DNA of 64,000 nucleotides, taken from assembly GCA_900540395.1 (NCBI GenBank), contig UQFQ01000007.1, forward strand, positions 14,337 to 78,336. The letters are read 5' to 3'. Every line of letters begins with the position of its first letter. Positions within the stretch are counted from its first letter, which is position 1. The notes below the pieces were generated by a model, which saw only the letters and a program-made list of their open reading frames with translations, searched no databases and had not been told where the DNA came from. The stretch comes from an uncultured Mollicutes bacterium (GTDB lineage: Bacteria > Bacillota_I > Bacilli_A > RFN20 > CAG-826). Both the position numbers and the translations under genes were made by a program. Shown one piece after another: positions 44,489-53,859 of this stretch.

Positions 44489-45952
44489 ATGGGAAACGTT
44501 AATTTAATTAAGAAAACTAAAATTGTTTGTACTATTGGCCCAGCAAGTGACAACATGGAAATGTTAAGAAAGCTTATCGCTAATGGTATGAATGTTATGA
44601 GAATGAACTTCTCTCATGGCGATTATAATGAGCAACTTAGAAAGTTAGAACTCGCAAGACAACTTGAAAAAGAAGGCATTTATATCGCTACAATGCTTGA
44701 TACAAAAGGTCCAGAAATCAGATGTCACGATATGAAAGATGACAAAATTCAAATAAATAAAGGACAGATTACAAGGATTTCAATGAAAAAAGTCCTTGGA
44801 ACTCCTGAAAAAATTTCCGTCACATTTGATAAACTTTATGACGATGTCGAGGTTGGTGCTCATATTAAAATCGATGATGGTAAACTCGATTTAGAAGTTA
44901 TCGAAAAAGATGCTGAAAATCGTGAAATTGTCACAAGAGCTTTAAATACTCACGCAATTGGTTCTAAAAAAGGTGTTAATTGCTCTGGTGCTAAATTAAA
45001 CTCACTTCAATTCATTTCTAAAAAAGATGAACAAGATTTAATTTGGGGCTGTGAAAATGGCGTTGACTTTATCAGTGCTTCTTTTGTCCGTTGTGCAAAA
45101 GATGTTCAAGATATCAGAGATATTTTAATTGCTCATGGTCATCCAGAAATTAAAATCATCTCCAAAATTGAAAACTATCAAGCTATGGATTGCCTTGAAG
45201 AAATCGTTAATGAAAGTGATGGAATCATGGTTGCAAGAGGTGATTTAGGTCTTGAAATTCCTGAAGAGGAAGTTCCAATTGTTCAAAAGAAACTCATTGA
45301 TATGTGTAGAAGAAAAGGTAAACCAGTCATCACTGCTACTCAAATGCTTGATTCTATGATGAAATCCCCTATTCCTACACGTGCTGAAGTTAGTGATGTT
45401 GCTACTGCTATTGCTGAATCAACAGACTGCGTTATGCTTTCTGGTGAATCTGCAAGCGGTGATTATCCAGCTGAAAGCGTTATGATGCAAACAAAGATTG
45501 CACATACCATGGAAAAAACTTTAGACTACGAATCCTTTGCAAAAGAAGCTTATGATACTTCAAATAAAGACAATAACGATGCTATTGCTAACGCAATTTG
45601 TAATACTGCAAAGTTAATTGGTGCAAAACTTATTGTTTCTTACACTGATTCTGGTAGATCATCAAGAAGAATTTCTAAAGCACGTCCTTGCTGCCCAATT
45701 CTTTCTATCTCTAATAAACTCACAACAGTAAGACAAAACGCAATTTATTGGGGTATTAACTCAGTTTTATTAAAAACAAAGAGAATGCCAGAATTTATTG
45801 AGGATATGGAAGTTGTCGCAATTGTTCATGCAAAAAGATTCGGTTGCAAACCTGGTGATCAAATCTTAATTTCTGGCGGTACTCCTACTGGTAGTGGACG
45901 TACAAACTTCATGAGAATTGTCACTATTCCTCAAGAAAGAGATTTATTATAG
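44489..45952 (+). CDS. pyk: Pyruvate kinase
   Basis: 487 residues. N-terminal KIVCTIGPAS, MNFSHG, active-site IISKIENYQAMDCLEEI and MVARGDLGLEIPEEEVP, then TATQMLDSM and SGESASGDYP. The C-terminal effector domain (SYTDSGRSSRRISKARPCCPI) is present. There is no additional PEP-utiliser-like domain as in Bacillus, so the length is the common short form. It produces ATP and pyruvate. Co-transcribed with pfkA. Codons are biased towards a highly expressed set. Confidence 0.97.
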   Translation: MGNVNLIKKTKIVCTIGPASDNMEMLRKLIANGMNVMRMNFSHGDYNEQLRKLELARQLEKEGIYIATMLDTKGPEIRCHDMKDDKIQINKGQITRISMKKVLGTPEKISVTFDKLYDDVEVGAHIKIDDGKLDLEVIEKDAENREIVTRALNTHAIGSKKGVNCSGAKLNSLQFISKKDEQDLIWGCENGVDFISASFVRCAKDVQDIRDILIAHGHPEIKIISKIENYQAMDCLEEIVNESDGIMVARGDLGLEIPEEEVPIVQKKLIDMCRRKGKPVITATQMLDSMMKSPIPTRAEVSDVATAIAESTDCVMLSGESASGDYPAESVMMQTKIAHTMEKTLDYESFAKEAYDTSNKDNNDAIANAICNTAKLIGAKLIVSYTDSGRSSRRISKARPCCPILSISNKLTTVRQNAIYWGINSVLLKTKRMPEFIEDMEVVAIVHAKRFGCKPGDQILISGGTPTGSGRTNFMRIVTIPQERDLL

Positions 45953-45984
45953 TTTACAAAAAAATTATTTAGTTATATTATTTT

Positions 45985-46217
45985 CTTGCGTTGAAAAAGA
46001 CATGTTGTTATCCCTCTCTTTTTTAGAGAATGAAGCAATTAGGTGCAAGCTTCTAAAAGATGAATAACAAAACTACTTTGGAGCAATTAAGGAAACTTAA
46101 CGTTAACTTACGATACAAGTTGAAAATGAGTGATGAAGGAACTTGAAAATTCTTTCATAAATAAGGTGGTACCACGATACTAATCGTCCTTAGTCTACTA
46201 GGCTAAGGACGTTTTTT
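45985..46217 (+). promoter_or_regulatory. T-box riboswitch controlling thrS
   Basis: The T-box core AAGGTGGTACCACG is at 46163-46176. Stem I can close through TTGTTAT (about 46013-46019) and ATAACAA (about 46064-46070), with AGAGAATGAAGC and AGGTGCAAGC elements inside. The threonine codon ACT occurs in ACTACT (46072-46077) before TTGGAGC and is a plausible specifier. The terminator follows the T-box. Uncharged tRNA-Thr is expected to favour the antiterminator. Confidence 0.9.
46185..46217 (+). terminator. T-box terminator
   Basis: CGTCCTTAG (46185-46193) and CTAAGGACG (46203-46211) form a perfect 9-bp stem followed by six T. Its 5' arm overlaps the region that pairs in the antiterminator. 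Confidence 0.9.
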
Positions 46218-46237
46218 ATTAAAAGGGAGCATAAATT

Positions 46238-48172
46238 ATGGAACTAATATTAAAAGATGGCAAAAAAATTAATGTAGAAAATGGCAAAAATGGTCATGAT
46301 GTCGCTTTAAGTATTGCTGAAAGTTTAGCAAAAGCTTCAATTGCTTATAAACTAAATGATCATTTATATGATTTATATCGACCAATTAAGGAAGACGGTA
46401 ATTTTGAACTTATCACAAAAGATAGTCCAGAAGCATTTCATATTTTAAATCATTCAGCAGCTCATTTAATGGCTGAAGCAATTTCACTTCTTTTTAAAGG
46501 TGCAAAATTTGGTGTTGGCCCAGCGATTGAAGATGGCTTTTATTATGATGTTGACTTAAATGGTTACATTTTAAAAGAAGAAGATTTAAGAAAAATTGAA
46601 AGCAAAATGAAAGATCTTTCTAAAAAGAATGAATATATCATAAGAGAAGATGTTTCAAAAGAAAAAGCTTTAGAGATTTTTAAAGACGATGAATATAAAG
46701 AAGAGTTAATTAATGAATTAAATGAAAACGATGAAATCAGCGTTTATAAACAAGGCAGTTATGTTGATTTATGTCTTGGACCTCACGTCCCTTCAACTGG
46801 ATTCATTAAAAACTTTAAACTCGATACAATAGCTGGAGCTTATTGGAGAGGAAACAGCGAAAACAAACAACTTACTAGAATTTATGGTCTTGCTTGTTTT
46901 AGCAAAGAAGAACTCGAAGAAAGAGAAAAAATGAAAGAAGAAGCTAAAAAAAGAGATCATAGAAAAATCGGTAAAGAACTTGGTTTATTTATGATTTCTG
47001 AATTTGGCCCAGGCTTCCCATTCTTCTTGCCAAACGGCTTAATGCTTAGAAGACAAATTGAAAACTGGTGGTATAAAATTCATGACCAATATAATTATAA
47101 ATTAATTAAAACTCCTATTATTCTTTCTAAAGAATTATGGCTTACTAGTGGACACTGGGATCACTATAAAGAAAACATGTACACTACTAAAATCGATGAA
47201 AAAGATTTTGCTATTAAGCCAATGAATTGTCCTGGTGCAATTTTAGTTTATAATAGTGAACTTCATTCATACAAAGATTTACCACTTAGACTTGGTGAAT
47301 TAGGACTCGTTCATAGACACGAAGCAAGCGGAGCTTTAAATGGTTTATTTAGAGTTAGATGTTTCACTCAAGATGATGCCCACATCTTCTGTACTCGTGA
47401 CCAATTAAAAGATGAAATCGAAACTTTACTTGGCTTATATGACAAGATTTATTCAGTCTTTGGATTAGATTATTCAATTGTTTTATCTACAAAACCTGAA
47501 AAAGATTATATTGGTGATGATGCAATTTGGGAACAAAGTGAAGCTATTCTAGCTGATGCTTGTAAAGCAAGTGGCCATGAATTCAAAATCAATCCAGGTG
47601 ATGGTGCTTTCTATGGGCCTAAACTTGATTTTAAATTAAAAGATTGTATGGGTAGAATCTGGCAATGTGGAACCATTCAACTTGATATGAATCTTCCTGA
47701 AAGATTTGATTGTACCTATATCAATTCAAAAGGTGAAAAAGAAAGACCAATTATGCTTCATAGAGCAATTCTTGGTTCATTTGAAAGATTTATTGGTATT
47801 ATTACCGAACACTTTGCTGGCGCTTTCCCAATTTGGTGTGCACCACTTCAAATCAAGGTTTTACCAGTTAATGCAAAATCTCAAGGTGAGTATGCTAAAA
47901 AACTTGTTGAAAAACTAAAAGAAGAAGATTTCAGAGTTGAACTTGATGATAGCGAAGAAAAACTTGGTTATAGATTAAGAAATTCTGTTATCAAAAAAGT
48001 ACCTTATACTCTCGTTATTGGTGATAAAGAAATGGAAAATGGCACAGTTACCTATAGAAAATATGGTAGCGAAAAGCAAATTACAGTTTCTTTAGAAGAA
48101 TTCATCAACATGGTCAAAGAGGAAATTAAAACAAAAGCATTACTCGTTGACCCAAAGAATTTAAAACTTTAA
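46238..48172 (+). CDS. thrS: Threonyl-tRNA synthetase
   Basis: 644 residues in the usual order: TGS domain (1-62), the editing domain with HSAAHLMAEA and SYVDLCLGPHVPSTG, the class II core with motif 2 RLGELGLVHRHEASGALNGLFRVRCFTQDDAH and motif 3 HRAILGSFERFIGI, and the anticodon-binding C-terminus (KVLPVNAKSQGEYA onward). It charges tRNA-Thr. AAAGGGAG ribosome site; under T-box control. The stop overlaps the next start by one base. Confidence 0.97.
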   Translation: MELILKDGKKINVENGKNGHDVALSIAESLAKASIAYKLNDHLYDLYRPIKEDGNFELITKDSPEAFHILNHSAAHLMAEAISLLFKGAKFGVGPAIEDGFYYDVDLNGYILKEEDLRKIESKMKDLSKKNEYIIREDVSKEKALEIFKDDEYKEELINELNENDEISVYKQGSYVDLCLGPHVPSTGFIKNFKLDTIAGAYWRGNSENKQLTRIYGLACFSKEELEEREKMKEEAKKRDHRKIGKELGLFMISEFGPGFPFFLPNGLMLRRQIENWWYKIHDQYNYKLIKTPIILSKELWLTSGHWDHYKENMYTTKIDEKDFAIKPMNCPGAILVYNSELHSYKDLPLRLGELGLVHRHEASGALNGLFRVRCFTQDDAHIFCTRDQLKDEIETLLGLYDKIYSVFGLDYSIVLSTKPEKDYIGDDAIWEQSEAILADACKASGHEFKINPGDGAFYGPKLDFKLKDCMGRIWQCGTIQLDMNLPERFDCTYINSKGEKERPIMLHRAILGSFERFIGIITEHFAGAFPIWCAPLQIKVLPVNAKSQGEYAKKLVEKLKEEDFRVELDDSEEKLGYRLRNSVIKKVPYTLVIGDKEMENGTVTYRKYGSEKQITVSLEEFINMVKEEIKTKALLVDPKNLKL

Positions 48173-48636
48173 TGAAAACAAATGCAATGCGTATTCTTGA
48201 TGCTCATAAAATACACTATGAGTATTTTGAATACGCTAATGATCAAAGTTTAACTGGCGAAGACATTGCTAAGATTTTAAACGAGAATCCTGCTAAGTGT
48301 TTTAAAACACTTATTACTGAAGGCAAACCACATGAATTTTACGCTTTTTTAGTTCCAGTTAATAAAGAACTTGACCTTAAAAAAGCTGCTTCTTCAGTTA
48401 ACGAAAAAAGCGTTTCAATGATTCCTTTTAAAGACTTATTAAAAGTTACAGGTTATATTCATGGTGGCTGTTCACCTTTAGGAATGAAGAAAAACTATAA
48501 GGTAACAATTGATGAATCTGCTAAAAATTTTGAAGATATTTATCTTAGTGGTGGCAAAGTTGGACTTCAATTAAAAGTAAAATTATCTGATTTAATTGAT
48601 GTTATTTCACCTTCATTTTCTCCGTTAACTCGTTAA
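48172..48636 (+). CDS. ybaK: YbaK/EbsC family aminoacyl-tRNA deacylase
   Basis: 154 residues. TNAMRILDAHKIHYEYFEY, NPAKCFKTLITEGK with the conserved Lys, and GYIHGGCSPLGMKKNYKVTIDESA are the YbaK signatures. These cytoplasmic enzymes hydrolyse mischarged Cys-tRNA(Pro). It shares an A with the thrS stop codon (TAATG), so it is translated with thrS under the same T-box. It was possibly recruited as general quality control of tRNA charging. Confidence 0.93.
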   Translation: MKTNAMRILDAHKIHYEYFEYANDQSLTGEDIAKILNENPAKCFKTLITEGKPHEFYAFLVPVNKELDLKKAASSVNEKSVSMIPFKDLLKVTGYIHGGCSPLGMKKNYKVTIDESAKNFEDIYLSGGKVGLQLKVKLSDLIDVISPSFSPLTR

Positions 48637-48673
48637 AAACCTTGCAAAAGTTCATTTAATTTTAAAAAATACG

Positions 48674-48706
48674 AAAAAGAGAAGTCAATCGGCTTCTCTT
48701 TTTCTT
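48674..48706 (+). terminator. Terminator of the thrS-ybaK unit
   Basis: Perfect stem AAAAAGAGAAG (48674-48684) / CTTCTCTTTTT (48693-48703) with an 8-nt loop. Confidence 0.9.
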
Positions 48707-48737
48707 ATAAAAAGACCATCATTTAAGACGGCCTTTT
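48706..48737 (-). terminator. Terminator of the gpmA-cvpA unit
   Basis: On the minus strand AAAAGGCCGTC and GATGGTCTTTT pair (two wobble pairs), followed by T residues. It faces the thrS-ybaK terminator. Confidence 0.75.
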
Positions 48738-48759
48738 AAGTATTTACATAATTATTTTA

Positions 48760-49302
48760 TTAGAATGGGAATGTTGCACCAATTGTTTGAAGATTGAAGT
48801 TCATGATGGCTCCAGTTAATGAACCAACACTATCAATAGCAAGTTTTGCATCTTGAATTACCCAAGAAGCAATATCTGTTGAGACAGTGCTTAATCCATA
48901 GAGAGCCCAAACATAAACATCCGCTAAAACAAAGCCAATACAAATTCCAGCAGCTAAGCCAAGAACCTTATCTAAGAAATTTCCAACAAACCCTGTATTA
49001 TTTAAGATTCCACCAATTAACTTCATGATGATTCTTAAAACAATATAAGCAACAAGGAAGGTAAGAATATAACATAAAACAAGAACAAGGCCACTACCCC
49101 AAGAATTTTCAACAAGCCAGTTGCAAATAGGGTCAACCTTTTCAGTTAGTAAACTAGAAATTGTTCCACCTAAATAAAAGCAGAATATACCAGCACCAGC
49201 TAAAGAAACAATTTTACTTGATTTTTTTACAAATCCAGAAACAAGTCCTGAAATTGTGCTCAAAATAATAAGCGCAATAATTACAATGTCGTTAATAGAC
49301 AT
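48760..49302 (-). CDS. cvpA: CvpA family membrane protein
   Basis: 180 residues with about four helices and the CvpA-like pattern: NDIVIIALIILSTISGLVSGFVKKSSKIVSLAGA at the start, LTFLVAYIVLRIIMKLIGGIL in the middle and FLDKVLGLAAGICIGFVLADVYVW after it. CvpA proteins were first linked to colicin V production; their general role is uncertain (envelope, biofilm or stress). It lies 14 nt after gpmA in the same direction without a clear ribosome site. Confidence 0.85.
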   Translation of the reverse strand: MSINDIVIIALIILSTISGLVSGFVKKSSKIVSLAGAGIFCFYLGGTISSLLTEKVDPICNWLVENSWGSGLVLVLCYILTFLVAYIVLRIIMKLIGGILNNTGFVGNFLDKVLGLAAGICIGFVLADVYVWALYGLSTVSTDIASWVIQDAKLAIDSVGSLTGAIMNFNLQTIGATFPF

Positions 49303-49316
49303 AAACTTTATTTAAA

Positions 49317-50072
49317 TTATTTAGCTTTACCTTGATTTGCAACAGCATTCATAGCGGCAGCAACTTTAGCTTGGTCGCCAAGATATCTCTTGCTTAAAAC
49401 GTTAAAATGTTCATCAAATTCATAAACTAGTGGGACACCAGTTGGGATGTTAACGCCAACAATATCATCATCACTAATCTTTTCAAGATATTTAACAAGT
49501 GCTCTTAAGCTGTTTCCGTGTGCAGCAATAATAACTCTTTTGCCACTGACGATTGCAGGCTTAATTTCGCAATCCCAGTATGGTAAAACTCTTGCAACGG
49601 TATCTTTTAAACATTCTGTTAATGGTAAATCGTCGACACTAACACTTCTATATGTTTCTTGGTTAGCTGGATTTCTTGGATCATCAACTTTTAATGCAGG
49701 AGGTTGGACATCATAACTTCTTCTCCAGATTTTTACTTGATCTTCACCATATTTTTCAGCAGTTTCAGATTTATTTAAGCCTTGTAAAGCACCATAATGT
49801 CTTTCGTTTAATCTCCATGTTTTATGGACTGGGATAAATTCTTCACCCATTTCACCTAAAACAAAATTTAAAGTGTGAATAGCTCTTTTTAAATATGATG
49901 TATAAGCAACATCAAAATGGAAACCTTCATCTTTTAATAATTTTCCACCAAGTTTAGCTTCTTCAACGCCCTTTTCGCTTAATTCAACATCGGTCCATCC
50001 GGTAAATAAATTTAATTTATTCCATTCAGATTCACCATGTCTAATTAAAACTAATTCGTATTTTTTTGACAT
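49317..50072 (-). CDS. gpmA: 2,3-bisphosphoglycerate-dependent phosphoglycerate mutase
   Basis: 251 residues. LIRHGESEWN contains the phosphorylated His, TGWTDVELSEKG and RLNERHYGALQGLNKSETAEKYG bind the substrate, and IIAAHGNSLRALVKYLE carries the second His. Length is that of the cofactor-dependent dPGM family. It interconverts 3- and 2-phosphoglycerate in glycolysis. GGAG precedes the ATG. First gene of a unit with cvpA; divergent from the ABC exporter genes. Confidence 0.97.
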   Translation of the reverse strand: MSKKYELVLIRHGESEWNKLNLFTGWTDVELSEKGVEEAKLGGKLLKDEGFHFDVAYTSYLKRAIHTLNFVLGEMGEEFIPVHKTWRLNERHYGALQGLNKSETAEKYGEDQVKIWRRSYDVQPPALKVDDPRNPANQETYRSVSVDDLPLTECLKDTVARVLPYWDCEIKPAIVSGKRVIIAAHGNSLRALVKYLEKISDDDIVGVNIPTGVPLVYEFDEHFNVLSKRYLGDQAKVAAAMNAVANQGKAK

Positions 50073-50177
50073 AAAAATCTCCTTTTATACAACACATATT
50101 CTAATATTTTTGCTAAAATAATTCCATATACAAAAGCAATATTGATTATTGAAAAAAAGAGGCTAAAATTAAGGTCT

Positions 50178-51941
50178 ATGATTAGAAAATTTGCAAGGTT
50201 CATGAAGCCTTATCGTGTTCAATTTATTCTGGCTATACTTTGTATAGTTCTAGAAAGTTGTTGTGAAGTTTTTCTTCCATTTTTAATGAACGTTCTCGTA
50301 AAAAACGGAATTAAGTCAATTGACGATTTCACTTACACAATGGATATAAATTACGTTTTGATGATTGGCGGAATAATGATTGGAATTTCTATTCTTTCTT
50401 TTGGCTTAGGGGTATGCAGTGCTAAATTTAGTGCTATTGCTTGTCGTGGATTTGGTTATGAAATCCGTAAAGCTGAATATCAAAAAATTCAAAGTTATTC
50501 TTTTAAAAATTTAGATGAATTTAGAGCCTCTTCTTTAATTACTAGATTAACTAACGATGTTCAAATTTTAAGTGATACTTTATGTATTTCTATGCGTCCA
50601 GCATTAAGAGCACCATTTATGTTAATCTTTTCATTAACTTTTGCTCTTATTATTTCACCTACCTTATCAGTAGTCTTTTTCGTTGCCTTAATTTTCTTAG
50701 GAGCAATGATATTTTCAATTGTTCATATCGTAAAACCACGTTTTTTAATGATTCAAAAATTACTTGATAATATTAATCGAGTTACTCAAGAATCAATTAT
50801 CGCAATTAAAACAATTAAAGCTTATTATAAAAAAGATTTTGAAATTGAAAAATTCAATAAGGCTAATCAAGAATTAACTGGTACAGCTAGAAAAACTCTT
50901 TCTATTAATGCGTTAGCAATGCCTGCTGGTCAACTTGCAAATTATGGAACAATGATTGCAATCATTTATTTTGGTGGCATGTTATATATGCAACCAGGTC
51001 ATGCAATCGCTTTAGAAGATATCCAAACATTTCTAACTTATGTTATGCAACTTCTAGCTACAATCATGATGCTTTCTAATGTTTTAATGTCGATAAATAG
51101 AGCAACCGCTTCTTTTTATAGAGTCAATGAAGTTTTAGATGCTCAAAGTGAAATCATTGATAAAAAAGATTCTAAACTTACTCTTCAAAATGGTGATGTC
51201 GAATTTAAAAATGTTTACTTTAAATATAAAAAAGGCGCTAAAGAATATGTCCTTAAAAATATTAATTTTTCTATAAAAAATGGGGATTTTGTAGGGATTA
51301 TTGGTCAAACAGGCTCTTCTAAGTCAACTCTTATTTCTTTAATTGATCGTTTTTATGACGCTAGTGAAGGTGAGATTTTAATTGGTGATAAAGATATTAA
51401 AGATTATTCCTTATATGAATTAAGAGAAGGAATTTCTATTTCTTTCCAATCACCACTTCTTTTTAAAGGAACCGTTTTAGATAACCTCAAATGGGGTAAT
51501 AAAAATGCAACTATGGAAGAAATTGAGAAAGCTTGTAAAATTGCCGAGTGTTACGATTTTATTACTAAGCAACTTAGCGATGGCTTTAATACTATGATTT
51601 CTCAAGGTGGAACTTCAGTTTCTGGTGGGCAAAGACAAAGACTCTGTATTGCTCGAGCAATCTTAAAGAATCCTAAGATTTTGATTTTAGATGATTCTTT
51701 TTCAGCTCTTGATAAGATCACTGAAGCAAAAGTTAAAGAAAATTTAAGAAAGGATTTACCAAATCTTACTAAGATTGTTATTTCTCAAAAAATCAGTGCC
51801 ATTAAAGACGCTGATAAAATTATCGTTTTAGACAATGGAACCATTACAAATATCGGTACTCATGAAGAGTTATTATTAAAAGATGAAATTTATAAAGATA
51901 TTGATAACTTACAAAAAATAGGAGGAAGCGAAAATGCCTAG
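50178..51941 (+). CDS. ABC exporter half-transporter with degenerate ATPase site (heterodimer subunit 1)
   Basis: 587 residues from ATG 50178 with AAGG before it; an upstream TTG at 50142 is unlikely. Six helices (about 1-310) precede the ATPase. The P-loop reads GQTGSSKST, the signature VSGGQRQRL is normal, but Walker B ends ILDDSFSALD (Asp for the catalytic Glu) and the switch His is Gln (VISQKIS). Such a degenerate half is typical of heterodimeric multidrug-type exporters. It overlaps its partner gene by 8 nt. The substrate is unknown. Confidence 0.93.
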   Translation: MIRKFARFMKPYRVQFILAILCIVLESCCEVFLPFLMNVLVKNGIKSIDDFTYTMDINYVLMIGGIMIGISILSFGLGVCSAKFSAIACRGFGYEIRKAEYQKIQSYSFKNLDEFRASSLITRLTNDVQILSDTLCISMRPALRAPFMLIFSLTFALIISPTLSVVFFVALIFLGAMIFSIVHIVKPRFLMIQKLLDNINRVTQESIIAIKTIKAYYKKDFEIEKFNKANQELTGTARKTLSINALAMPAGQLANYGTMIAIIYFGGMLYMQPGHAIALEDIQTFLTYVMQLLATIMMLSNVLMSINRATASFYRVNEVLDAQSEIIDKKDSKLTLQNGDVEFKNVYFKYKKGAKEYVLKNINFSIKNGDFVGIIGQTGSSKSTLISLIDRFYDASEGEILIGDKDIKDYSLYELREGISISFQSPLLFKGTVLDNLKWGNKNATMEEIEKACKIAECYDFITKQLSDGFNTMISQGGTSVSGGQRQRLCIARAILKNPKILILDDSFSALDKITEAKVKENLRKDLPNLTKIVISQKISAIKDADKIIVLDNGTITNIGTHEELLLKDEIYKDIDNLQKIGGSENA

Positions 51942-53793
51942 AATGAATAGCACTCCTCAAAAATATGCCCGTCCAACTAATGTTTTTAAGACTTTAGCTC
52001 GTTTATTTAAATATTTTGGCAAGAAAAAGTATCTTTTAATACTTGTTGTAATTTTAGTTATCTACACTTCTTTTGCGAATATTTATGGCTCTTATATGCT
52101 TGGTCAAGTAATTGATACAGCTATAAAAAATGAAGACAGCGAAGCTTTATTAATTTCAACACTCTCATTAATTGGAATATATGGTGCTGGTGCCATTTGT
52201 GATTTAGCCTATACACAAATCATGGTTCGCTTATCACAAAGCGTTTTATTTAACTTACGTAAGGAACTTTCAATTCATAATCAAAACTTGCCACTATCAT
52301 ATTTTGATCAACATAATCATGGTGAAATCATGAGTTATTTTACAAACGATGTTGATACACTCGTTAATGCGTTAAATGATAGTTTTGCTAATATTGTTCT
52401 TTCTTTCTGTAACATTGTTGGAACTATTGTTGTTTTGCTTCTCATCAACGTTTACTTAGCTTTATTAGTTTATGTCTTTATGATTGGTATTGCTTTCTTT
52501 ATATTCTTCAACACCAAAAAATGTCGTAAGTACTTCACAATGCAACAAGGTGAAATTGCTAACATTAACTCTAAAGTTGAAGAAGATATAAATGGAGTTA
52601 GAGTTATTAAAGCTTTCAATCATGAAGATAATAGTTTTGAAAGTTTTGATGAAGTTAATAAAAAATGGCTCAATGCTTCAACAAAATCTTTCTTCCACAC
52701 TCAACTTAATGTTCCAGTCATTGTTTCTTTATCTTATATCGAATTTGCTGTTGCTTGTATTGCAGGAAGCTTCTTCCTTGTAAATGGTTGGATTGTCGGA
52801 ATTGGCGCTTTAACAACGTATCTTGTTAACGTTAGGCAAAGCGCTCAACCATTTAACTTTTTCACTCAACACATTAACAATATTCTTACTGCTTTAGCAG
52901 GTAGTGAAAGAATCTTCCGTTTCTTAGATGAAAAAGAGGAAGAAGATAATGGTACAGTTGAACTTGTTAAATTAGGCGATGCAAGTCAACTTCATGATTA
53001 TAAATCACGTTATGCTTGGAGCGTTCCTCAAAAGGATGGAACAAATAAATTAGTACCATTAAAAGGTGAAATAGTTTTTAAAAATGTAACTTTTGGCTAC
53101 GTACCAGGAAAAGATGTTTTAAAAGATATTAGTTTTTACGCTAAAGATGGTCAAAAAATCGCTTTTGTTGGCTCAACAGGAGCTGGTAAAACTACTATCA
53201 TTTCTTTAATCACTAGATTTTATAATATTCAAAAAGGTGAAATATTCTATGATGGAATAGACGTTAAAGATATGAAACTTGAGGGATTAAGAAGATCAAT
53301 ATCCATGGTCACTCAAGATACGCACCTCTTCACTGGAACCATAAAAGACAATATTCGTTATTCTAGAATGCATTCAACCGATGAAGAAATTGTACAAGCG
53401 GCAAAAATTGCTAATTGTGATTCCTTCATCAGAATGCTTCCAAATGGCTACGATACAATGCTTTATGATGATGGACACAATTTATCGGAAGGCCAAAGAC
53501 AACTTCTTGCTTTAGCTCGAGCTGCCTTAAGTATGCCTCCAGTTTTAATTCTTGATGAAGCAACCAGCAACATTGATACTCGTAGTGAAAAACTCGTTCA
53601 AAAATCTATGGATGTATTAATGCAAAATAGAACAGTTTTAGTTATTGCTCACCGTCTATCTACTGTTAAAAATAGTGATGCAATTCTTTATTTAGAAAAT
53701 GGAAAAATTGTTGAACGCGGTTCTAACGATGAACTATTAAAATTAAAAGGAAAATACTACGCTCTTTACGAAGGAAAGACTGAATTAGAATAA
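51934..53793 (+). CDS. ABC exporter half-transporter with canonical ATPase site (heterodimer subunit 2)
   Basis: 619 residues. Six helices in the first 340 residues, then an ATPase with Walker A GSTGAGKTT, signature LSEGQRQL (Glu where Gly is usual), Walker B VLILDEATSNID and switch His in VIAHRLST. A short insertion (about 350-375, KLGDASQLHDYKSRYAW) links the two domains. Together with the upstream subunit it makes one consensus and one degenerate nucleotide site, as in TM287/288-like exporters. AGGAGG ribosome site. Possible roles are drug, peptide or lipid export. Confidence 0.94.
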   Translation: MPRMNSTPQKYARPTNVFKTLARLFKYFGKKKYLLILVVILVIYTSFANIYGSYMLGQVIDTAIKNEDSEALLISTLSLIGIYGAGAICDLAYTQIMVRLSQSVLFNLRKELSIHNQNLPLSYFDQHNHGEIMSYFTNDVDTLVNALNDSFANIVLSFCNIVGTIVVLLLINVYLALLVYVFMIGIAFFIFFNTKKCRKYFTMQQGEIANINSKVEEDINGVRVIKAFNHEDNSFESFDEVNKKWLNASTKSFFHTQLNVPVIVSLSYIEFAVACIAGSFFLVNGWIVGIGALTTYLVNVRQSAQPFNFFTQHINNILTALAGSERIFRFLDEKEEEDNGTVELVKLGDASQLHDYKSRYAWSVPQKDGTNKLVPLKGEIVFKNVTFGYVPGKDVLKDISFYAKDGQKIAFVGSTGAGKTTIISLITRFYNIQKGEIFYDGIDVKDMKLEGLRRSISMVTQDTHLFTGTIKDNIRYSRMHSTDEEIVQAAKIANCDSFIRMLPNGYDTMLYDDGHNLSEGQRQLLALARAALSMPPVLILDEATSNIDTRSEKLVQKSMDVLMQNRTVLVIAHRLSTVKNSDAILYLENGKIVERGSNDELLKLKGKYYALYEGKTELE

Positions 53794-53812
53794 TAAAATT
53801 TCTCTTAGTTAA

Positions 53813-53845
53813 AAAAATATCTCTTCAAACCGAAGAGATATTTTT
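53813..53845. terminator. Bidirectional terminator between the exporter genes and upp
   Basis: Perfect 14-bp arms AAAAATATCTCTTC (53813-53826) and GAAGAGATATTTTT (53832-53845) with a 5-nt loop, serving convergent genes on both strands. Confidence 0.9.
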
Positions 53846-53859
53846 AGTATTGCTCTATT

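Noticed and set aside
50142..50177. Upstream TTG extension of the exporter subunit 1 gene
   Set aside because: It adds a basic stretch not found in the family and has no ribosome site; ATG 50178 is better placed.
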